From: Betaproteobacteria bacterium | GTDB taxonomy: Bacteria > Pseudomonadota > Gammaproteobacteria > Burkholderiales > Usitatibacteraceae | Length of the DNA stretch: 64,000 bases | Direction of reading: 5' to 3' | Assembly: GCA_016709665.1 (NCBI GenBank) | Contig: JADJMI010000010.1 | Span: 71,875-135,874, forward strand | Shown here: in pieces, positions 52,350 to 60,655 of the stretch | How positions within the stretch are numbered: position 1 is the first letter of the stretch | Layout: each line of letters starts with the position of its first letter | Position numbers and translations under genes: made by a program | Notes under the pieces: model-generated | Databases searched by the model: none | What the model saw: only the letters and a program-made list of their open reading frames with translations | Told to the model about the DNA's origin: nothing

Positions 52350-52429
52350 TTACCGCGACGTGTACCGGGCGTCGTTCACCGGCTCGAGGGTCGTCCTGTC
52401 GTGTGTGTCATCGATAGAGCACCTCCCTT
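52350..52429 (-). other. Possible leader peptide region of the antiporter, with very strong ribosome-binding site
   Basis: AAGGGAGGT (minus strand, 52429-52421) stands 9 bp before ATG 52411. The frame gives only MTHTTGRPSSR and a stop at 52376. A one-base change near 52397 would instead give MTHTDRTTLEPVNDARYTSR ending at 52350. Either way a short peptide would be made just before the stem-loop and antiporter gene. The rest of the 52312-52670 gap holds no recognisable gene. Confidence 0.35.
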
Positions 52430-52497
52430 GTCGTGGTTGGCGGAACTTACCGGCACCCGTTGCAGGCACCGATACGCTTTGAAGCACCCACGAGCCC

Positions 52498-52526
52498 ACA
52501 GTACGCCCGGCGCGCGCGATGAGCAA
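52498..52526 (-). promoter_or_regulatory. Candidate sigma70 promoter for the antiporter leader
   Basis: On the minus strand TTGCTC and TACTGT are separated by 17 bp; transcription would begin about 75 bp before the short leader ORF. Three of six bases match in -10 beyond the anchoring T and A. Tentative. Confidence 0.3.
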
Positions 52527-52670
52527 GGACGAATTGGGCGCTTTTGACCGTTCACTTTCCGGCCACGTTTCAAACGTATTCATGGTGGGCCGGCGTGCGT
52601 GCTTTCGCTCCGTCATCCCGGCGGTGCCACGCCGTCACACCGCCCCACCCGAACCGCGCGATGCCGCAGA

Positions 52671-53753
52671 ATGTCCGACATGATCCCCGAACTCGGCATC
52701 ATCGAAGGCTATTTCGGCGAGCCTTGGTCCCACGCCGCGCGGCAGCACGTGGCATCGATGGCGCGCACGCTGGGGTATTCCTTCTTCCACTACGCGCCCA
52801 AGGCGGATGGCTTCCTGCGACGACGCTGGCGGGAGCGCCATCCCGATGCCGCCCTGGCGGAACTCTCGGTGCTTTCCTCGCATTGCCGGCGCCTGGGCAT
52901 TCGCTTCGGCGTGGGCCTGAGCCCCTACGAGTTGTACCGCGACTATTCCGGCCCCGCGAAGGCGGACTTCCTCGCGAAGCTGCGGGCGCTGGACGAGATC
53001 GGGCTCGACGACCTCGCGATCCTCTTCGACGACACCCGCGGCGACGTGGCCGATCTGGCGGCGAAGGAATCCGAGATCGTCCACGACGCGATGGCGGCCA
53101 CGCGCGCCACCCGCGTCCTGATGTGCCCGACGTACTACTCCGACGACGTCATGCTGGACTCGCTCTTCGGCTCGCGGCCCGCGGGCTACCTCGAGGACCT
53201 GGGCCGCCGGCTCGATCCCCGCGTCGGCGTCTACTGGACCGGCGAGGAGATCTGCACGCGCGAGTTCAGCCCCGGCCACCTCGCGCGAATCGCCGAAGCC
53301 CTGCGGCGCAAGCCGACCCTGTGGGACAACTACCCCGTCAACGACGGGCCGTGCATGTCGCGGTATCTGCACCTGCGCGCGTTTACGGGCCGGCCGGGCA
53401 CGAACGCGGCCCACCTCGCCGGCCACGCGATCAACCCGGCCCTGCAGCCGCACCTGTCGCTGATCCCGGCCGCGACGCTTGTCGCGAGCTATCGGGAGGG
53501 CGCGGCGTATCGCTACATGGCCGCGTTCCGGGAGGCCGCGCGGGCGATGGGGGGGCCGGCGATCGCCGCGATGCTCGAGGCCGACCTGCTCGCCCTCCAG
53601 GACCTGGGGATCGACCACCTGGGCGCGGAGCGCGATCGACTGAGGGAGCGCTACCTCGCTGTCGATCACCCGATGGCCGCGGAGGTGGTGCGCTGGCTGG
53701 CGGGCGCGTACACCGTGGACCGGTGGGAGGCGGATATTCCGCAGGAGGGCTAG
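52671..53753 (+). CDS. GH84-family beta-N-acetylglucosaminidase (O-GlcNAcase-like)
   Basis: Cytoplasmic (no signal peptide) hexosaminidase-fold enzyme of 360 aa covering just the catalytic TIM barrel. Family markers: GIIEGYFGEPWS, FFHYAPKADGFLRRRW, LSPYELYRDY, the adjacent catalytic Asp pair Asp120-Asp121 in LAILFDDTRGD, CPTYYSDDVMLDSLFG, VYWTGEEICTREF and WDNYPVNDGP. These match the NAGidase (PF07555-type) signature. It may act on N-acetylglucosaminides from peptidoglycan or glycoproteins. No carbohydrate-binding domain follows. Stand-alone gene. Confidence 0.85.
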   Translation: MSDMIPELGIIEGYFGEPWSHAARQHVASMARTLGYSFFHYAPKADGFLRRRWRERHPDAALAELSVLSSHCRRLGIRFGVGLSPYELYRDYSGPAKADFLAKLRALDEIGLDDLAILFDDTRGDVADLAAKESEIVHDAMAATRATRVLMCPTYYSDDVMLDSLFGSRPAGYLEDLGRRLDPRVGVYWTGEEICTREFSPGHLARIAEALRRKPTLWDNYPVNDGPCMSRYLHLRAFTGRPGTNAAHLAGHAINPALQPHLSLIPAATLVASYREGAAYRYMAAFREAARAMGGPAIAAMLEADLLALQDLGIDHLGAERDRLRERYLAVDHPMAAEVVRWLAGAYTVDRWEADIPQEG

Positions 53754-53839
53754 CGGCTGCGGTCCGTGGCTTACGGAATACCGCAGGCCACCCTCTTCGC
53801 CATCTGGAACGGGCGAGCCCGCCTGCCGCTCCGCCCGGA

Positions 53840-54358
53840 CTACGAAAACAGTCCCGCCAAGGTACTCATCGACAGGAACAGGCGCGCGGGTTGCCGCTGC
53901 AGCGGGATGAAGCCGTAGCGCCGATAGAACGCGACGGCTTTCTCGTCCTTCGCATCCACGATCACGGCCATCGCCGCGATCTCGGCGGCAGCCACCAGGC
54001 TGCGATGCAGTGCATCCATGAGCAGGAATTCCCCCAGCCCCTTCCCCCGGTGGCCTTGATCCACGGCCAGCCGGCCCAGCAACGTCACGGGTAGTTGCGG
54101 GTAGCGCGGCAGCTTCTTCGCCAGCTCGGGCGGCAGCGCGTCCACCGCGATGAGGGAGGCGGACAACGTGTAGTAGCCGAGCACCCGGCTCGAAGGCGGC
54201 TCGACCACCACGAACGGCGCGGCGACACGCTTTTCGGCGTCCTGGCGGGCTTGGCGTTGCAGGTAGCGGTCGAGCGGCTCGCTGCCGCAGGCAAAACTAT
54301 CGCGGTCGTGGGCCTTGGCGAGCGGGACTATGCGCCACGGGGCGACCGGCTTCGGCAA
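53840..54358 (-). CDS. GNAT-family toxin (TacT-like acetyltransferase)
   Basis: 172-aa N-acetyltransferase paired with a DUF1778 antitoxin. TacT-type toxins acetylate aminoacyl-tRNA and block translation. DSFACGSEPLDRYLQRQARQD at the N terminus, the acetyl-CoA loop VDQGHRGKGLGEFLLMDAL and FYRRYGFIPLQRQPARLFL are typical. The TTG start directly follows the antitoxin stop. Intact catalytic tyrosine region (YGF) near the end. Confidence 0.88.
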   Translation of the reverse strand: MPKPVAPWRIVPLAKAHDRDSFACGSEPLDRYLQRQARQDAEKRVAAPFVVVEPPSSRVLGYYTLSASLIAVDALPPELAKKLPRYPQLPVTLLGRLAVDQGHRGKGLGEFLLMDALHRSLVAAAEIAAMAVIVDAKDEKAVAFYRRYGFIPLQRQPARLFLSMSTLAGLFS

Positions 54359-54658
54359 TCACAGCCCCATCTTCTGCCGGTATTTCTCCGCCGCCCTGCG
54401 CAGGCGGGCGTTGGGCGCTCGGGGCTTGAGCAGGGCCGTGACGAAGGCGACCTGCTCGCTGCGCGAAAGTCGGATGCTCTCGTGTTCCTGGATGACCTTG
54501 GCGGCGGCTTCCTGCGCGCTGGCGAGGACGAACTCGCTCAGGGTGCGGCCGGACAGCGCCGCGGCATGTTGCAACAGTGACTTCTGGGCGGCCGTCATGC
54601 GCGCTTCCAGGCGCGCCGCGCGGGTCGTGGCTTCAGTCTCGGTCGTCTCGGTCAGCAT
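54359..54658 (-). CDS. DUF1778 antitoxin (TacA-like)
   Basis: 99-aa ribbon-helix-helix antitoxin. ATG 54658 gives MLTETTETEATTRAARLEARM, then TAAQKSLLQHAAALSGRTLSEFVLASAQEAA, the family core, and a C-terminal tail that should bind the toxin. The longer upstream open frame crosses the promoter and is not used. First gene of the module, toxin second. Confidence 0.88.
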   Translation of the reverse strand: MLTETTETEATTRAARLEARMTAAQKSLLQHAAALSGRTLSEFVLASAQEAAAKVIQEHESIRLSRSEQVAFVTALLKPRAPNARLRRAAEKYRQKMGL

Positions 54659-54716
54659 GGCTGCCCCCTTGGCCCGGAAACGGGCGCGGTTTCCCGCTAT
54701 CGGACGGATTCCGAAA

Positions 54717-54737
54717 TGTACGGCAATTATCCGTACA
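54717..54737. promoter_or_regulatory. Operator palindrome of the DUF1778/GNAT module
   Basis: TGTACGG-CAATTAT-CCGTACA is a perfect 7-bp inverted repeat with a 7-nt spacer, 59 bp upstream of the antitoxin start. On the minus strand the spacer region contains GATAAT, a good -10. Overlap of palindrome and -10 fits autorepression by the RHH antitoxin or its complex. Confidence 0.6.
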
Positions 54738-54798
54738 CGGCAAGCCGCCCTCGCGCGGGGACTTTTCCGCCGCGCGACCAACCGCACTTGCAAGTGCC

Positions 54799-55716
54799 TC
54801 AGCGACGGGAACCTGTTCGCGCCGGAGTCCGACGGGCGCCGCGCTCGATGGGGCTCGCAAGGCCACGCACGATCTCGAGAAAGGCCTCAACCGCCCGCGC
54901 CGTCCGGCGCACCTCGAGGCACACGACGTGCGTCTCCGTCCAGACCTCCATGTTCGACAGCGTGAGCTTGTGCAGGCGTTCGTCGTGGGCGAGGCCCGGC
55001 TCCGAGACGACGCCGATGCCGATGCCCTTGGCCACGGCCTCGCGGATCGCCTCGCGGCTGCCCAGCTCCATCACGACCCTCGGCGTGACGCCGGCTCGCG
55101 ACAGCGCGGCCTCGAAGGCCTTGCGCGTGGTCGAGCCTTCCTCCCGCACGATCATCCGCTCGCCTTCGAGCTGCTCGATGCGGATGGAGCGCCGCCGGGC
55201 GAGGGGATGGTCCCGCGGCGTGAAGACCACGACCCGGGATCGCCGGAACGGCACGCTGTGGAGCCGCGCATCGTCGGCGAAGTGGGCAAGCACGGCCACG
55301 TCCGTCCGGAAGTCGAGCAGTTCCCGCAGCACGGCCTCGGAGTTGCCGAAGCGCACCTGTACCTGCATCGCCGGATACTGGCGGCTGAAGCCCGCGATCA
55401 TGTCGGTGGCGTCGAAGGGGCCCACGGCGCCGACCTTCAGCGTGCCGGAACGCAAGTCGCCGGCGTCCTTCAGCAGGTGGAGCGCGTCGGCCTCGATGCT
55501 CGCGAGCGGCCCGGCCACCGCCAGCAGCCGCTGGCCGGTTTCCGTGAGCGTGACGCCGCGGCCGATTCGGTGGAACAGCTCCACGCCGTATTGCGATTCC
55601 AGCAGGCGCACCTGGCTCGTGAGCGTCGGCTGGCTCACGTGCAGCAGCCGGGCCGCGGCCGTGAAGCCGCCCGCCTGGGCCACGGCGAGGAAGGAACGCA
55701 GTTGGGTCAGTCGCAT
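54799..55716 (-). CDS. LysR-type regulator divergent from the sulfatase operon
   Basis: 305 aa. HTH at residues 1-60 (LRSFLAVAQAGGFTAAARLL, SQPTLTSQVRLLE) and substrate-binding domain (LKVGAVGPFDATDMIAGF, VVFTPRDHPLARRRSI, GIGIGVVSEPGLAHDERL). Transcribed away from the sulfatase/Bug/phosphoesterase genes across a 72-bp gap. An LTTR-type inverted repeat covers its start codon, suggesting autoregulation along with control of the divergent genes. Confidence 0.92.
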   Translation of the reverse strand: MRLTQLRSFLAVAQAGGFTAAARLLHVSQPTLTSQVRLLESQYGVELFHRIGRGVTLTETGQRLLAVAGPLASIEADALHLLKDAGDLRSGTLKVGAVGPFDATDMIAGFSRQYPAMQVQVRFGNSEAVLRELLDFRTDVAVLAHFADDARLHSVPFRRSRVVVFTPRDHPLARRRSIRIEQLEGERMIVREEGSTTRKAFEAALSRAGVTPRVVMELGSREAIREAVAKGIGIGVVSEPGLAHDERLHKLTLSNMEVWTETHVVCLEVRRTARAVEAFLEIVRGLASPIERGARRTPARTGSRR

Positions 55717-55730
55717 AGCTTTACTCTATG
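55714..55730. promoter_or_regulatory. LysR-type box (CATAG-N7-CTATG) overlapping the regulator start codon
   Basis: Perfect 5-bp inverted repeat with 7-nt centre containing the T-N11-A signature. It includes the start codon complement of the LysR gene (55714-55716) and lies 59 bp before the sulfatase ATG. Its position fits the recognition site in divergent LTTR promoters. Confidence 0.5.
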
Positions 55731-55788
55731 GAAGCACACAAATAATTGTATTGGAGTTATGGCAGCCGCGCGGCAATACTGGCCCGCC

Positions 55789-57180
55789 ATGACGACCCGA
55801 AAACCCAACATCCTGCTGGTGCTCGCGGACCAGCTTCGGGCCTGTTCGGTCGGCTACGCCGGCGAGGAGCCGGTCATCACGCCGCACCTGGATCGCCTCG
55901 CGGGCCAGTCGGCCATCCTCACGACGGCGGTGTCGCCGACCCCGGTGTGCACGCCCTACCGCGGTTCGTTGATCACCGGCCGCACGGCGCTCTCGCTGGG
56001 CCTGGTCCTCAACGACATCCCGCTGTCCACGAACGAAACCAGCCTCGCCCATGCCGTCACGCGCGCCGGCTACGACACCGGCTACATCGGCAAGTGGCAC
56101 CTGAACGGCGGCGACCGGCCGGCCTGGGTGCCGCCGGGCCCCCCGCGCCAGGGCTTCGACTTCTGGGCGGCCGCGAACTTCGACCACAACTACGACCGCT
56201 CCGTGTACTTCATGGGCGATTCGCCCGAGCCGCGCACCTGGCCGGGCTACGACGCCGAATCCCAGACCACGCTCGCGATCGACTACATGACGCAGCACCG
56301 CGCCAGCGAGAAGCCCTTCTGCCTCGTGCTTTCCTGGGGTCCGCCGCACCACCCCTACCGGACGGTTGCAAAGAACTACCTCGATCTCTACGACCCCGAC
56401 GCGATTCCCGCTCGCGCCAATTGCCCCGACCCGCCGCGCCAGGATCTCTGGGGCTACTACGCCCAGACCACCTTCCTCGACGACCAGATGGCCCGGCTCG
56501 TGGCCGCGCTCGATGCGCTCGGGCTTGCCGACGACACCATCCTCGCCTTCACGTCGGACCACGGCGACATGCACGGCTCGCACGGCGTGTACAAGAAGCA
56601 ATGGCCGTGGGACGAGTCGATCAAGGTCCCGTTCCTGCTGCGCTACCCGGGAACAGTCGCGGGCGGCACGCGATTCGATTTCCCGCTGAGCGCCATCGAC
56701 ATCATGCCGACGCTGCTGGGCATGGCGCAGGTGCCCGTCCCCGCCACCGTGGAGGGAGTCGATCTCTCGCCGTTCATCCGCGGGGAGCGCAACGACGCAC
56801 CGCCTGCCGTGCTGCTGATGAACCCCTGCCCCTTCAGCATCGGCGACCCGCGCGGCCCCGACCAGGTGCCCGCCTTCCAGGGCATGCGCATGGAGTATCG
56901 CGGGGTGCGCACGCGGCGGCACACCTACGCCCGGACCATCGACCGGCCGTGGCTGCTCTACGACAACCTCGAGGATCCCTTCCAGATGCGGAACCTCATC
57001 GACGAGCCGCAGTGCCGTGGCCTGGCCGTGAAGCTGGAAGGGCAGATGCAGGCGCTCATGGCGCGGATCGGCGATCGCTTCCTGCCCAAGGAGGATTACT
57101 ACCGGCAGTTCGGCATCGAGTTGGACCACCGGGGCAAGGTGAAAGGAATCATCGAGAACCCTTACGACCGGCTCGGCTGA
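55789..57180 (+). CDS. Type I sulfatase (alkaline phosphatase superfamily)
   Basis: Hydrolyses a sulfate (or phosphonate) ester. ATG 55789 starts MTTRKPNILLVLADQLRA with the first metal Asp; ATG 55759 is an upstream alternative. The formylglycine motif is Cys54-Thr-Pro-Tyr-Arg-Gly, so an FGE-type maturase is needed. TGYIGKWHLNGGD, FTSDHGDMHGSHGVYKKQWPW and the late DNLEDPFQMRNLI match the arylsulfatase/choline-sulfatase-like group. Length 463 aa. No signal peptide, so it probably acts in the cytoplasm on an imported ester, which fits the Bug protein next door. Confidence 0.9.
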   Translation: MTTRKPNILLVLADQLRACSVGYAGEEPVITPHLDRLAGQSAILTTAVSPTPVCTPYRGSLITGRTALSLGLVLNDIPLSTNETSLAHAVTRAGYDTGYIGKWHLNGGDRPAWVPPGPPRQGFDFWAAANFDHNYDRSVYFMGDSPEPRTWPGYDAESQTTLAIDYMTQHRASEKPFCLVLSWGPPHHPYRTVAKNYLDLYDPDAIPARANCPDPPRQDLWGYYAQTTFLDDQMARLVAALDALGLADDTILAFTSDHGDMHGSHGVYKKQWPWDESIKVPFLLRYPGTVAGGTRFDFPLSAIDIMPTLLGMAQVPVPATVEGVDLSPFIRGERNDAPPAVLLMNPCPFSIGDPRGPDQVPAFQGMRMEYRGVRTRRHTYARTIDRPWLLYDNLEDPFQMRNLIDEPQCRGLAVKLEGQMQALMARIGDRFLPKEDYYRQFGIELDHRGKVKGIIENPYDRLG

Positions 57181-57214
57181 CCGGGCCTTTTCCCACCGCA
57201 CCGAGGAGTCCGCC

Positions 57215-58192
57215 ATGACGCAGCGCTTCCGCTCGATCGCTTGCCGTGCACTGATGCTCGCCGCCGCACTGGCCGCTCCCACCGCCCTCGCCCAGGGCTA
57301 TCCCGACAAGTCGGTCCGCGTGATCGTCCCGTTCTCCGCGGGCGGTTCGACCGACACCGTCACGCGCATCATCGCGCAGAAGCTCAGCGCATCGATGGGG
57401 CAGAGCTTCGTCGTCGAGAACCGCGGAGGTGCCGGCGGAAATCTCGGCGCCGACCTGGTGGCCAAGTCCAAGCCCGACGGCTACACGATCCTCGCCGCCG
57501 CCGGATCGTTCGCGATCAACGCGTCCCTCTACAAGAGCCTGCCCTTCGATCCGCTCAAGGACTTCGATCCCATCATTCACATCTGCACGGTCACCGGGAT
57601 CGTCGTCACGCACCCCTCGGTCCCCGCGACTACCGTCCCGGAACTGATCGCGCTGGCGAAGGCGAAGCCCGGCACGATCAACTTCGCCTCCGCGGGAAGC
57701 GGCACCGTGATCCACCTGGCCGGCGAGCTGTTCAAGACGATGGCCCAGGTGGACATGACCCATGTGCCCTACAAGGGCAGCGGCCCGGCGCTGGCCGACC
57801 TGATCGGCGGCCAGGTGCAGGTGATGTTCGCCAACATGCCCGGGACGCTCCAGCACGTGAAGACCGGGCGCCTGCGCGTGCTGGCGGTGACGAGCGAGAA
57901 GCGATCGGCGTTGCTGCCCGAGACGCCGACCGTGGCCGAGGCGGCCTTGCCCGGCTACAAGGCGTCGACCTGGTTCGGCATCCTCGCCCCGGCCGGCACG
58001 CCCCCGGACGTGGTCGCGAAGCTCAACCGCGAGCTCGCCAAGGCGCTGGCCTCGCCGGACCTCACGGAACACCTGCGCATGGAAGGCGCCGAGCCGACCG
58101 GCGGAACGCCGGAGCAGTTCCGCGCCTTCCTCAAGGAGGACATCGAGCGCTGGGCCGCCGTGGTGCGCGCCTCCGGCGCGAAGGCGAACTGA
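57215..58192 (+). CDS. Bug/TctC-family solute-binding protein (sulfatase locus 1)
   Basis: 325-aa periplasmic receptor. Signal peptide (CRALMLAAALAAPTALAQG), then YPDKSVRVIVPFSAGGSTDT, VVENRGGAGGNLGADLVAKS, FASAGSGTVIHLAGELFKTM and HVPYKGSGPALADLIGGQV. Starts 34 bp after the sulfatase; GAGGAG precedes the ATG. No TctA/B genes are adjacent, so it must use permeases encoded elsewhere or act as a sensor. Its stop overlaps the next ATG (TGATG). Confidence 0.92.
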   Translation: MTQRFRSIACRALMLAAALAAPTALAQGYPDKSVRVIVPFSAGGSTDTVTRIIAQKLSASMGQSFVVENRGGAGGNLGADLVAKSKPDGYTILAAAGSFAINASLYKSLPFDPLKDFDPIIHICTVTGIVVTHPSVPATTVPELIALAKAKPGTINFASAGSGTVIHLAGELFKTMAQVDMTHVPYKGSGPALADLIGGQVQVMFANMPGTLQHVKTGRLRVLAVTSEKRSALLPETPTVAEAALPGYKASTWFGILAPAGTPPDVVAKLNRELAKALASPDLTEHLRMEGAEPTGGTPEQFRAFLKEDIERWAAVVRASGAKAN

Positions 58193-60297
58193 TGTCGCTC
58201 GGCGAGAAGCTCTTCTCCTTTGCCGTCATCGCCGATACCCATGTGAACCAGGAGGAGGGCAAGGCCTCCTCAGATTTCGCGGTCAATCGCCTCGCGAACG
58301 CGCGCAACCGCTACGTCATCCACGCGCTGAACCGGGCGAAGCCGGCCTTCACGCTCCACCTGGGCGACATCGTCCACCCGACGCCCCGGCATCCCGGCTT
58401 CGCCGACGCCGCCCGCTCGTTCCACGCGTTGGCCGCCGCCCTCGAGTGCCCGCTGCACCTCACACCGGGCAACCACGACGTCGGCGACAAGCCGGGCGAC
58501 TGGCTGCCGGTGCCCTCCGTGAGCGACGAGTACCTCGCGATCTACGAACGACACTTCGGCAAGCCCTATTACGCCTTCGATTCCCACGGCTGCCATTTCG
58601 TGGTGATCAACGCCCAGGCGCTCAATTCGGGGCTGCCGTGCGAAGCCGAGCAGAAGGCGTGGCTGGAAGGCGACCTCGCCGCCCACGCGGGCCAGCGCAC
58701 GTTCCTGTGCACGCACTACCCGGCCTTCCTCTTCGACCCCGCCGAGCCGGGGCACTACGACAACATCGACGAGCCGGGCCGCTCGTGGCTCCTTGGCCTT
58801 TTCGCCAGGCACGGAGTCGAGGGGGTTTTCGCCGGGCACGTGCACAACTTCTGGTACCACCTGCTGGGCGAGACCGAGTTCTACCTGCTGCCCTCGACGG
58901 CCTTCGTGCGCCTGGACTACAGCGAGCTGTACCGCGTGGGCCCGGGCCCGGAGCGCGGACGCAACGATGCGCCCAAGCTGGGCTTCCTGATCGTCGACGT
59001 GCACGAGCACGGCCACGTGGCCCACCCCGTGCGGACCCAGGGTGCGTGCCTCGGCCCGGATGAAAAGCCCCAGGACGTCGAGACGCTCCCGCCCGTCCAC
59101 TCGCGATCCGTGTCGCGATCGCCCCTGGGCATCGACCTGCGCCACCCCTGGGCCGAGGTCGTCGATGTCGTCGCGAGCGGCGCGCTGGACGAGTTCTCGC
59201 GCAAGCGGGCCCGCAACGACGATCCGCTGATGGCCCTGTGGGAGATGGGCATCCAGCGCCTGCGCGTGCCGCTCGCGGACCTGGACGACGCCCGGCTGCG
59301 TGAGCGCATGCGGGTGCTGAAGCGGGCCGGGGCCCGGTTCACCGTCTACTCGCACAACGTCCCGGCCGGTTCGCTGCGGCAATCGCTCCTCGACCACGCC
59401 CACCTCGTCGATGCCTGGGAAGTGATCGCCCCGATGGCCGGCATCGAGGCGCTCGCCGCGCAGGTGGCCGACCTGCGGCGCGGGCTGCCCTTCGCGGTCC
59501 GGCACTCGAAGCTGCGCCGTCCCGAGGACCGCCTGCACCACGGCGACCGGGCGCGCCACGTCATCGAACACGGCTTCTACCTGGCCGAGCGCGAGCAGGT
59601 CGAGGCACTGCGTTCGTCGCCCGGCGCCTATCGCGCGGCCTTCGATGGCGGCGTGTTTCGCGTCTCGCGCGGGCAGCGCCCTTGGCACAAGATCGGGAAA
59701 CTGGCCGCAGCGTCTTCGGCGGCCGGAACACGGGACGAAGCGTACGTCCGCCTCGCCGCCGACAACCCGGCCGAAGCCCAGGACGACGACCTGGCCAACG
59801 CCAACCGCGTGGCCGAGACGCTGTTTACGGCCCATGCCTGCGTAGGCATCGGCGTGTGGCTGGATACTTTCTGCGACGTCGATCGCGGCTACTTTCCGCG
59901 CACCGGCCTGGTCGACCGCCGCTACAACCCCCGGCTGGCGGGCAAGGTGTGCCGCAATCTGAACAGCGCGCTTTCGGGCGGCCTCGATCGTGTGAAGGGG
60001 ATGCACGAAGCCGAGTCGGACTCCGCGCGCACGCTCATCCTGGAAACCGCGGACGGCGTCGTCGCGCTCGTGCTGCCGCGCGAATCGGGCGAATTGCGAT
60101 CGATCACACTGCATGGAGCCGGCACCGCTCGCTCGGGCCGCGCCAAGTGGATCGATCTCGCGTCCGGGACGATCACCGCGGCGAGCTGGCGAGTTGGGGA
60201 GAGCGAACCACCCGCGTTGAATTTCGAGGAACCGAGGCCCTGCACCGGGCCGGCGCTGGTGATTCTCAAGGAATCCGGTTTCCTCTCGCCCGCATAA
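58192..60297 (+). CDS. Two-domain protein: calcineurin-like metallophosphoesterase plus C-terminal TIM-barrel-like region
   Basis: 701 aa. Residues 1-280 are a metallophosphoesterase: FAVIADTHVNQ, HLGDIVHP, TPGNHDVGD, CTHYPAF and FAGHVHNF give all metal-ligand motifs. Residues 320-560 look like a separate alpha/beta barrel (DPLMALWEMGIQRLRVPL, RERMRVLKRAGARFTVYSHN, DAWEVIAPMAGIEAL). About 140 uncharacterised residues end the protein. It has no signal peptide. It is coupled to the Bug protein and sulfatase genes, so it may act on a phosphorylated or phosphodiester-containing product of the same substrate; this is inference. Confidence 0.8.
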   Translation: MSLGEKLFSFAVIADTHVNQEEGKASSDFAVNRLANARNRYVIHALNRAKPAFTLHLGDIVHPTPRHPGFADAARSFHALAAALECPLHLTPGNHDVGDKPGDWLPVPSVSDEYLAIYERHFGKPYYAFDSHGCHFVVINAQALNSGLPCEAEQKAWLEGDLAAHAGQRTFLCTHYPAFLFDPAEPGHYDNIDEPGRSWLLGLFARHGVEGVFAGHVHNFWYHLLGETEFYLLPSTAFVRLDYSELYRVGPGPERGRNDAPKLGFLIVDVHEHGHVAHPVRTQGACLGPDEKPQDVETLPPVHSRSVSRSPLGIDLRHPWAEVVDVVASGALDEFSRKRARNDDPLMALWEMGIQRLRVPLADLDDARLRERMRVLKRAGARFTVYSHNVPAGSLRQSLLDHAHLVDAWEVIAPMAGIEALAAQVADLRRGLPFAVRHSKLRRPEDRLHHGDRARHVIEHGFYLAEREQVEALRSSPGAYRAAFDGGVFRVSRGQRPWHKIGKLAAASSAAGTRDEAYVRLAADNPAEAQDDDLANANRVAETLFTAHACVGIGVWLDTFCDVDRGYFPRTGLVDRRYNPRLAGKVCRNLNSALSGGLDRVKGMHEAESDSARTLILETADGVVALVLPRESGELRSITLHGAGTARSGRAKWIDLASGTITAASWRVGESEPPALNFEEPRPCTGPALVILKESGFLSPA

Positions 60298-60338
60298 GGC
60301 TTGCGGCCCGGATGTCCCCGGCGATCATGCGCCGCCAT

Positions 60339-60368
60339 TTGACATACCATTTGTGATATAGGCACAAT
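60339..60368 (+). promoter_or_regulatory. Promoter and operator of the RelE/XRE module
   Basis: TTGACA (60339-60344) and CACAAT (60363-60368) with an 18-bp spacer. The inverted repeat TTGTG-N7-CACAA (60351-60367) runs through the spacer and into the -10, a likely autorepressor site for the XRE antitoxin. The toxin ATG is only 5 bp past the -10, implying a leaderless or nearly leaderless mRNA. Confidence 0.55.
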
Positions 60369-60373
60369 ATGGC

Positions 60374-60655
60374 ATGTGGCGCATCGAGGAACATCGACGG
60401 GTCGACAAGCAGGCCGCCACGGTCCCCGTGGAAATCCTGAAGCGCTACGAGAAGTGGAAGGACATCGCGTCCATCTCGGGCCCGCCCGGCCTTCGCCTGA
60501 TCAAGGGGTTTCATGACGAAGCGCTTTCCGGCGAATGGAAGGGGTTCCGCTCCTCCCGGCTGGGCGACCAGTGGCGCGTCATCTACCGGGTGGTGGCCGA
60601 AGACCTGCTGTTCCAGGTGGCGTCCATAACCGCCCACGATTACCGGAGACCCTGA
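60374..60655 (+). CDS. RelE/HigB-like toxin
   Basis: 93-aa putative ribosome-dependent mRNA interferase of the RelE/ParE superfamily. MWRIEEHRRVDKQAATVPVE and the C-terminal RSSRLGDQWRVIYRVVAEDLLFQVASITAHDYRR are typical of HigB-type toxins, with basic residues near the end. Toxin-first order with an XRE antitoxin also fits HigBA. No Shine-Dalgarno is seen; the promoter abuts the ATG. Confidence 0.87.
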   Translation: MWRIEEHRRVDKQAATVPVEILKRYEKWKDIASISGPPGLRLIKGFHDEALSGEWKGFRSSRLGDQWRVIYRVVAEDLLFQVASITAHDYRRP

